Source of the DNA: Emydura subglobosa
Taxonomy: Eukaryota; Chordata; Testudines; Chelidae
NCBI GenBank assembly: GCA_007922225.1
Contig: ML680053.1
Location: 186,001-250,000, forward strand
Length of the DNA: 64,000 bases
Reading direction: 5' to 3'
Every line of letters starts with the position of its first letter. The stretch's first letter is position 1. Shown piece after piece: positions 56,447 to 64,000 of this stretch. Position numbers and translations under genes: made by a program. The notes below the pieces were generated by a model. That model was not told where the DNA came from, searched no databases, and was given only the letters and a program-made list of their open reading frames with translations.

Positions 56447-57061
56447 ATTTCTTTTGGCCCAATCCTCCAGTTTGTTTAGGTCCTTCTGTATCCTATCCTT
56501 ACCTTCCAGGGTATCTACCACTCCCCCTATCCTAGTGTCATCTGCAAACTTGCTGAGGGTGCAATCTACCCCATCCTCCAGATCATTAATGAAGATGTTG
56601 AACAAAACCGGCCCCAGCACTGACCCCTGGGGCACTCTGCTTGTGATCGGCTGCCAGCTAGACATGGAGCCATTGATCACTACTCGTTGAGCCCTATGCT
56701 CTAGCCAGTTCTCTATCCATTTTATAGTCCATTCATCCAACCCATACTTCTTTAACTTGTTGATAAGAATATTGTGAGAGACCGTATCAAAAGCTTTGCT
56801 AAAGTCAAGGTATATCACATCCACCGGTTTCCGCGCATCCACAGAGTCCGTCACCTCTCCATAGAAAGCAATCAGGTTGGTTAGGCATGACTTTCCCTTG
56901 GTGAATCCATGTTGACTGTTCTTGATCACCTTCCTCTCTTCCAAGTGCCTTAAAATGGATTCCTTGAGGACCTGCTCCATGATTTTTCCAGGGATTGAGG
57001 TGAGGCTGACCGGTCTGTAGTTCCCTGGATCCTCTTTCCACCCTTTCTTGAAGATGGGCAC
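56360..57061 (-). pseudogene. CR1 reverse transcriptase, longest RT frame in the window
   Basis: A 233-residue frame. In order: [19 protein letters not shown] (start), [20 protein letters not shown], motif [12 protein letters not shown] (about residues 83-93), [18 protein letters not shown], motif [21 protein letters not shown] (about 144-163) and motif [11 protein letters not shown] with both aspartates intact. The thumb is cut at LEDWAKRN, after which the frame reads into antisense ORF1. No nuclease is attached and no start signal is known, so it is a relic even though the palm is preserved. Confidence 0.88.
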
Positions 57062-57692
57062 TATATTTGCTTTTTTCTAGTCATCAGGGACCTCCCCCAA
57101 TTGCCACGCGCTTTCAGAGATAATAGCCAATGGTTCTGAAATTACATCAGCCAACTCCCTCAGCACGCTCGGGCGCATTGCATCTGGCCCCATGGACTTG
57201 TGTACGTCCAATCTTTCTAATTAGTCTTGGACCTGTTCCTTCAGCACTGTGGGGTGTTCACCTCCTTCCCATTCTGTGCCACCCAGTGCAGTAGTCTAGG
57301 AGCTGACCTTGTCTGTGAAGACAGAGGCAAAAAGGCATTAAGTACCTCAGCTTTCTCCACATCCTCTGTCACTAGGTTGCCTCCCCCATTCTGTAAGAGG
57401 CCCACACTTTCCCTAATCTTCCTCTTGTTGGTAACATACCTGTAGAAACCCTTCTTATTCCCCTTCATGTCCCTTGCTAGCTGCAACTCCAGTTGTGCTT
57501 TGGCCTTCCTGATTTCATTCCTGCATGTTCGAGCAGCATTTTTATACTCCTCCCTAGTCATCTGACCAAGCTTCCACTTCTTGTAAGCTTCTTTTTTGTG
57601 TTTAAGTTCGCCAAAGACTTGTTTGTTAAGCCAAGCTGGACGCCTACCATATTTGCTATTCTTTCTGCACATCGGGATGGTTTGTTCCCGAT
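56447..57692 (-). mobile_element. CR1 LINE ORF2 copy, antisense
   Basis: Antisense CR1 ORF2 from the linker to just past RT motif C. Closely parallels the copy at 6,262-7,340, but with an intact reading frame over much of the RT. The right border is at GGGATGGTTTGTTCC (about 57,675-57,690). The left border abuts sense ORF1. Confidence 0.92.
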
Positions 57693-57765
57693 GCCTTAGA
57701 GGACCAATTAAAGTGGGCAAGGAGGGAGAGAAAGTGAATAGTAAATGTCCTCTTCTAAACTGCAT
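57241..57765 (-). pseudogene. CR1 ORF2 linker relic
   Basis: A 174-residue frame: the first ~27 residues are non-CR1 flank, then [60 protein letters not shown] and VGLLQNGGGNLVTEDVEKAE. It is the region just upstream of the RT, matching 6,747-7,115. Confidence 0.85.
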
Positions 57766-57827
57766 TCCCTTTGTGAATGGCTATTTACATACCAATGGAA
57801 CTGGAAATGAGAGTTCTTCCAAAAGTC

Positions 57828-57945
57828 AGACTGTCAGATTCTGCTCTCAGTTAACGCCGCTGTAAATTTATAAGTAACTCCGCTGAAGTCTAAAGAATTA
57901 CTCCAGGTTTATACTAGCATAACGGAGACCAGAATCTGGCCAGGT
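57828..57945. repeat. Diverged palindromic repeat (CAGATTCTGCTCTCA)
   Basis: GTCAGATTCTGCTCTCAGTT at the left pairs roughly with GAGACCAGAATCTGGCC at the right; GTAACTCCGCTGAAGTCTAA lies in the middle. It fits the GG.CAGAT(T)CT palindrome group, though divergence is high. Confidence 0.6.
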
Positions 57946-59940
57946 GTTTTTTTTAAGACCTGATCCAATCTGATACAGAACTGAACTGGGTCCTTGTTTC
58001 TTTTATTTTTGCTTATCTTGTAGGATTTGTTTTTTAATTGCAAATGTAAACACAGTGACGTACGTTGTGAATGAACGAACCTAACTTTTAAGGAGAATTG
58101 CAGTGTAAGATCAAGCAGACCAGCTGAATAGACACAGTGAAGATGGCTGCAGTAGTCATTACAGGCTGAATGACACCTATCAAACCAGGGCATAGAGAGA
58201 CTACCAGACTGTGAACACCCTTGTCTTTGTCAAAGTAGGCCAAACTTTCTCTCTCCTCCCTCCCCCCTTAAAAGCAGAGGCAGGGAAGATTTGAGCAGCT
58301 GCATCCTCTGCCTGCAGAGATCTTCAATGTTGCAGTGGATGTCCCCTAGAGAAGGCAGAATCAGCAAATGTTTCTTTCTATTGGAAACTCAATCTTCCAA
58401 AGGCATCCCATGCTCACGTGCACTTTGCATGTCTAGGAGGCACCTCTATCAGTTTCAGGAGGTGCCAGACATCTGCCAGTAATGTAATGTGCTGGCTAGA
58501 TCCTGCCACTATTATCGTTAACAGTACCAACTACTGGGTAAAATTCATCCCACCCGAAAGGGCTCATGTGAGAGTTTACTGGGGTGTAGGATCTGTACCA
58601 GTTGTCTGCAAAGAGGTGAATTTCAATTTCCCATGAGTGGTCCTGATGATGTTAGTCCCACTGATTTCAATGGGGCTGTTCAGTAAGTATCTAAAGGATC
58701 AGGCATTAAGTGTGCATGTGGTACGTTCATTGCCCTCTACCAGCTGGCCAGCAGAGAGGTATAGTCCTGCTATGACCAAGGTTCACTGTTCTGCAGCTCC
58801 ATTTTTCTTCTTCCAAGCTTTGTGATTCCCCTTTCCAGTCACTGTCTGCATTGATTTCCCTCGTGTTCTCCTGCCTTATTTTCTATTCTAAACATGGCCC
58901 TTCACTGACCACCACGTTTGCTAATGCCAACATGCTGACAACAGTAACTTTTTTTGTCCTCCATGTACATTAAATGGCAGACTCCAAAAGAGTTTTTGAA
59001 CTGATATGAGCAATGCAGGAAGTATTTTTACAGGCCTGTCATGTAACTAGCCAACAAAGAGCATTGCTGAGACTGCTGGCACTACATCAGATGAGGATTT
59101 CCTACCTGCGTTATCAATAATCTTAAATAGTTTCTGAAGAATTCCCCCTTGTGCTGTTTCAGAAACACACTGGGCTTGTTAAACATCCGGAAATAGAGTA
59201 TGACAAAGCACTATTTGGACGGCCAACACTGGACCTGTCTTTTTCTCAGGTCTGTTTATTTAATTGGCCCAGAAAGTCTGAATGTATCGAGCCTCTAGGA
59301 GAGAAAAAAAAAAGAGCTAAATTATCTCTGGAAAATGAGAGGAGCAGGAAGATCTGGAATACATACAACATACTCCGGTAAAGACAAAATTATCCTTTTT
59401 CAAGATAAGTTAATGGAACCAGGTGGAGGGATAACAAGTGAAATTCAGCAGGGAGAAGAATTAACAAGCCGCTCCATCAATTTCTCATGAAGTAGGCGTC
59501 TAGGAAGTAAACTGCGTACAATAGGCTGTTCCATATGATGTAACTCCACTGGATTCCAGTAGGCCAGGCATGTTGGCGATGATGGATTTAATAGTTCCGG
59601 GAAGGAGGTGGAGGTCAGCAGCTCAGGCTGAGTTTTTATTTACATTCATTACATGGTTGAGAAAATAGAAGGATTAAATGAACAATCACGTGGAGGTGTC
59701 CTGCTGGTAACCTACAAACAGACATGAATGGGTTTTGTAGGCAGCACACAGATCATCTAGTTCATTGGGAGCCCTGAACTCTCAGCCAGACAAAACATGC
59801 CACAAGTGAGACGGTGATATAAGCAATACTGAGACCTGGTGGTGAAATGGTCAGCTGGCACTTTTACAGGCTAACCACTCAAGGACAGAACAGGGAGTAA
59901 AGCTGCTATCCAGAGCTATGAACACAGATGTTGTCCATCT
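57946..59940. other. No gene recognised; partly non-repetitive
   Basis: Noncoding. 59,145-59,470 is AT-rich and without repeat landmarks (see findings). Small frames look random. Confidence 0.4.
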
Positions 59941-59947
59941 GTTTTAT

Positions 59948-59972
59948 GGGGGCGGGAAGGGGGGGGGGGGGG
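59948..59972 (+). repeat. G-rich run, potential G-quadruplex
   Basis: GGGGG-C-GGG-AA followed by 14 consecutive G. It lies at the left edge of the GC-rich Tx1-associated block. Confidence 0.9.
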
Positions 59973-60199
59973 CGCGTTCTGGGAGGTTTCTGGAGAGTGT
60001 GGAAAAGCTTTCCCGCTGTCCCTGTGCGTCCAGCACTTCCTTCTAGCCGCAGGTCAGGGACGGCTTCATCCCCCAGCACTCTCCCTCCTTCCAGTGGTGG
60101 ATGAGGGTAATTCCACCTCTCAGAGATGGCTGCTCCGTGCTGACTCCCAGTCCTACCTCTGGGCCCAGTAGGTCCCTGCCTCTTTGCTGGGGTTCTCAC

Positions 60200-61436
60200 C
60201 GCTCCAGCAGACAGCTGGTGGGGGTGGAGGGGGGGCGGTCCCACTCTTGACTCCAGACCCCAACCCAGGGACCCTATAAGCAGCAGCCTTATGCTACAGG
60301 CTTCAGGAAAATGGGTAGCTTCCCTGGGTTACTTCCCCCTGCCCTTTGGCTTAATGTCTGCACCTTGCTCGAGCAGGGGTCCTTTTCAGCCTCCTGTCTG
60401 GGGAAGCTCTTGGACTCTGACAGCCCCTCTGGACACAGCCATGCCAAGCCAAATGTCCAGTTCAATCTTCCTCTTCTGGCAGGGTCTTTTCCCTGGGGCC
60501 TCCAGGCCTGGAAAAAGTCCTTCACCCTCTTCAGGCAGGGTTGTCTCCTATCAGCCTTAGCCTTCTCCTTCTGCACGCTCCTGAAGCCAGCCGGCCTCCA
60601 GCCCTGCTCAAACCCTCTGGTGGTTCACCTCACTCCCACAACTCCAGCCACACCCTGCTGGAGCTGGAGGGGAGGCTTTGAACATGTCCTAGGCAGGCCC
60701 TTGACTGGCTCCAGGTGTGTTAATTAACCTGGCGTAACCCCTGCGCAGCTACCACGGGAAAAGGGACTTGCTGCTCCTTCTGGGGCTGATATATTGATCT
60801 ATTGCCCCTCGAGCTACTGCTGTCTTACGCAGGACAGACCCCCTGCAGCCCTTGCTGCCACTTGGGGGCTCTGCTGGCCTGCCTCCCTCCCTGTGGGGAA
60901 TGAGTGGCCCCACCACTGCTACTGCTACTCCGTCCCAGCCCCCGTGATTTCCTTGTTCTTGCCTACCCCATCCATGGCTTGCAGTGAACCTGTTCCCTCC
61001 TTTGCTGCTCATCCCCGCGCCCCCCCTCCCCACCTGCTCTGTGTGCCCATGCTCCCCAAGCGCCCGTGAGCCCCTGCAGCCCCCTGGTGTAGTTTTTGCT
61101 GTGCCCCCACTCACTGCACCCCCTGATGCCTTTGTAACTCCCCCCCAGTGCAGCCAGAGGAGCTGGCACCCTCCTGCCCCAAACAAGGCCCTTCTGATCC
61201 TTCCTTATCCATCCTGCCCCTCTCCCTCACTCCCTGCCCCCCCTTTTTCCCCGGTGTTTGCCCCTCTGACCCCTCCCCCTGTAAGTACCCTTCTCCTCAA
61301 CCCTTTGCCTTTGCCCATCCCCTCCGGTGCTTGCTCCTGTCCCCTCTATCCATGGATGAGGAGACTGTGGGGGAACTCCTCCCCCAGTTGACCCTGTCCC
61401 CCGCCTGCTCCCGCACCCACTCCTGCCGCTACCACT
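60200..61436 (+). mobile_element. Probable 5' region of a Tx1-type L1
   Basis: A GC-rich block with phrases I recall beside Tx1 ORF1 in turtles, such as CCAGGTGTGTTAATTAACCT (60,711) and GATATATTGATCTATTGCCC (60,786). It leads without interruption to the ORF1 start at 61,437. Its long frames (for example 60,311-60,727 and 60,984-61,391) have only Pro/Ser-rich composition and no domain. The exact 5' end is not resolved. Confidence 0.5.
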
Positions 61437-64000
61437 ATGAGTGACACCACTGCTGGATCTACCGCCACCACCGCCCCCATAGGGGCACCGGCAGTGGCAG
61501 GCACGGGAAGGACCTCTACCGCTGCTGCTACGACTTTCTCGGCCAGCAGAAAGGGCCAGGGGAAAAGGAAGGGCAGAGCCCTGCCCGTAAGGCAAAGCCT
61601 CCCATGGCAGGGGCCCCCCTCCCTGCAGCAGCCCCACCATCGGCCACAGCCACCCCCTCCCCCCCATCCCTTCCACCAGCTCTGGGAGTGCCTCTGTCTC
61701 AGCCGCCAGGGCGTACGCCCAGGTAACCGCCATCCCTCCAGCTGTCTCATCATCTGCCCCTGCTGCCTTCTGTAGCACCATCCCTGGGGGCCGGGGCCCC
61801 TTCCACGTCCTGACCAGGATGCACAGTGTCCGTTGCCTCGTGGTAGCCACCTCGCCCCCCGTGGAAACCTATGTGCGGGCATTGGCGCGGGTGGTGGGGC
61901 CCTCGGCCATCGTGGCGGCCTCCAAGATGTATGGCAAGGTCATCTTCTTCCTGGCATTGGGGGCCGCCGCCCAGGAGGCGGTCAAGAGGAGCCTGGCGGT
62001 GGGGGGCGTTTACGTCCCCCTAGATCCCCTGGAGGACCTGGGCGTACGGGTGGTCCTTACCTCCGTCCCGCCCTTCCTCCTTAACGTTGCCCTGCTTCCC
62101 TTCCTCTCTACTCTGGGGAAGCCCACTTCAGTCCTCAGCCCTCTCCCGCTGGGCTGCAAGGACCCCGCCCTCCGTTACATTCTGTCCTTCCGCCGGCAGG
62201 TTCAGGTTCAGCTTCAGGTGCTGCCGGGGGTGGCGCGTGATGGGGGGGCTCTCGAGGGGTCCTTTTTGCTGCCCCATCAGGGGGCCCATTACCGGGTGCA
62301 TTACTCCTCAGGGGAGGCCCGGTGCTTCCTCTGCCGGGCGACGGGGCATGTCCGGAGGGATTACCCCTTGGCCCGGTACGGAGGAGCACCTGGGTCGCCT
62401 GAGGCCCCGGTGGGCCCCGGCCCTGCCATCGTCAGCAGCCCTAGCCGCCCGGCCCCCATGGCCGCCCCTCCTCCTCCTCCTTCTGCATCCATCTCCACTC
62501 GGGATGCGGGGGTGGCCCCCCCGTTGTGCCCCGGCGAGCGGACAGACCCCGTCGCCCCCACGGCGAGTTCTGGGACGGGGTCCGTGGAGGAGAGGGCGCC
62601 CAGGTTGGATCCGGGCTCGGGAGAGGGCTTGCCCCTGGGGGAGGTTCCCCGACCCTTTGCTGCCCTGTTCCCGCCCCTTCAACCTCTGACACCATCGCCC
62701 TTGCCGCCTGGCCCCAAACGTGCGGGCCCGCCCTCCGTTAATACGTTGGAGGGCTGGGTGCTCGTTGGGGGGAAGTGTGGCAAGCGGAAGAAGGCTCAGC
62801 ACCTCCCAGCCCATTCGGACGGGGAGGAAGCCCCCCGGAAGTCCCGGAAGGGGGCCACTACCGCTGAGCCTTTTGCTGCGCCCCCCGACGACATCCTGCA
62901 GGTGACACCGGTCGAGGGGGACACTGCAGCAGCGCGGAGCAGTGGCTCCGCCTCCATCTTGGAGGCCCCCTTTGCCCCCCTCCCTGCGGGAGTCGCGGAG
63001 GGAGATGCCCCAGCCACCATCCCCTTCGCCCCCTGTCATCCTTCAGGCGGCACCCGGGGTGGCGGAGGGAGACTACGGTTCCATCTATGAGGAGATCGAG
63101 TCCCTGGGTCTGACCCCGGTCACCCAGGGGGAGGACGACCCGTTACCACCGGGCCTCGATCTCAGCGGTCTTGAGCCGGCCCTTTCCCCCCCTCCTTCTC
63201 CTCTTCCCCAGACAGCTGTTCCTGCCCTTGAGTCACTACCTGATGCCCCCGTCTGCCCGGCTGTGGCCGGCTTACCATCAGCGGCCGCCGGGCCTCTTGA
63301 GGCGACGGCTAGCGCAGAGCAGCTGGGCCCCGGGGCATCTGAGGCGGGGCAGCTGTCCCTCACCCCTCCTGGGGGCCCCGACCCGAGCCGCCCCCCCGTT
63401 TCTCATGGGGGCTGTGGGCGCTGAGCTCATCTTGGCACCCGTGTTGAGTGTCGGTGAGGGCCCCCCTCCTGACCCCACGCCCCTGACCCCTGCACTGGGT
63501 CCGGTGGCATCGCACCATAGCGGCGCTGCCCCTGGGGCCCCTGATTCTGACCCCACCCCTGCCTCTGTCCCCGATCCCATCCCAGGCCCTGACCCCATTC
63601 CCGCCCCCGATCCTGCTCCTGTCCCTCCCCTGCCCACCTCCCATATTGTTAGCGCCCCGGGGTTGTGTCGTCCCCACTGCCATCCGCCGACACCCCGGAC
63701 GTGGTACTTGAGTCCCCTCTCCCATCTGGGCTGCTGTTTTCCCGTTGCTGCCGCTCCTTGTGCCGGGGGCCGGGGCGGACAGCGCGGCGCCCGTGTCATC
63801 AGCGCCGCGTCGGGGTTCTGCCCTTGTCTGCCCGTCTCTGTTGGCCACGGGGCCGCTGTGGGGCCCTGGCCGAAGGACGGTCCGGGGTCTTCTACCCCGG
63901 CCCCCGAGGCGCTGCGGGCCTTCCTGGCCGACTGTCGTGGGGCCAGGAATAGGGTGCAGCTCACCCTGCAGCGCTGGGGGGATTTCCATCTCATCCTCCG
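61437..64000 (+). pseudogene. Tx1-type L1 ORF1, broken, continues beyond the window
   Basis: ORF1 starts at MSDTTAGSTATTAPIGAPAV (61,437). Frame moves lie near 61,590 and 61,780, then a 423-codon frame (61,819-63,090) carries VRALARVVGPSAIVAASKMY, DLGVRVVLTSVPPFLLN, GCKDPALRYILSFRRQVQ and a CCHC-type zinc knuckle CFLCRATGHVRRDY (about 62,329) whose last Cys is Tyr. It shifts again near 62,995 (GEDDPLPPGLDLSG, 63,127) and near 63,411, then stays open to the edge, ending with LADCRGARNRVQL. ORF1 proteins of L1-type elements bind the element RNA. This copy is not functional as written. ORF2 would lie just outside the window. Confidence 0.85.

Noticed and set aside
61227..61882. Gly-rich 207- and 178-codon minus-strand frames
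   Set aside because: Antisense of Tx1 5' region and ORF1 start.
62308..63039. 243-codon minus-strand frame, Gly/Arg-rich
   Set aside because: It is the GC-rich antisense of Tx1 ORF1; composition explains the lack of stops.
63278..63994. 238-codon minus-strand frame
   Set aside because: Antisense of the proline-rich ORF1 region; no domain.
61400..64000. CpG island promoter of a host gene
   Set aside because: GC and CpG density follow the Tx1 ORF1; no exon or conserved first-exon pattern is seen.

Overview
The window reads as intergenic or intronic DNA of a vertebrate, most likely a non-avian sauropsid and probably a turtle. The reasons are many CR1 LINE fragments in both orientations, GC-rich Tx1-type L1 copies, MIR and L3-like fossils, a 5S-rRNA-derived SINE, hAT, TcMar and Harbinger remnants, and no bacterial gene organisation. 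I recognise no host exon, rRNA gene or functional tRNA gene. Nearly all open reading frames are relics of transposons or chance frames. Family names come from recalled consensus patterns and were not searched against a library.

Layout. 0-5 kb: a GT microsatellite, CR1 pieces, a TcMar MITE with TA duplications and an amniote interspersed repeat. 6-8 kb: a sense CR1 RT fragment facing a long antisense CR1 ORF2 copy. 9-16 kb: MIR and L3-type fossils, an unnamed repeat with a 36-bp tandem duplication, and a CR1 interrupted by a MITE. 16-32 kb: mostly single-copy-looking DNA with a tRNA-derived SINE, short palindromic repeats, a complete 184-bp hAT MITE with perfect 8-bp duplications, two AT-rich hAT-like MITEs of one family and the 5S-derived SINE. 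32-34 kb: two Tx1 ORF2 3' pieces in non-collinear order. 34-43 kb: a nearly continuous transposon cluster of CR1, solo-LTR candidate, CR1, Harbinger with a Myb/SANT-like ORF, LTR-like repeat, CR1 and a second LTR-like copy. 47-49 kb: an internally deleted Tx1 copy. 55.7-57.7 kb: CR1 ORF1 joined to an inverted ORF2. 60-64 kb: a GC-rich Tx1 5' region and a broken ORF1 that runs off the window.

Nothing here works together as a pathway. The interest lies in the transposon archaeology: precise target duplications, nested insertions, rearranged LINEs, and a few non-repetitive AT-rich blocks that could be conserved noncoding elements. I found no convincing new biological system.
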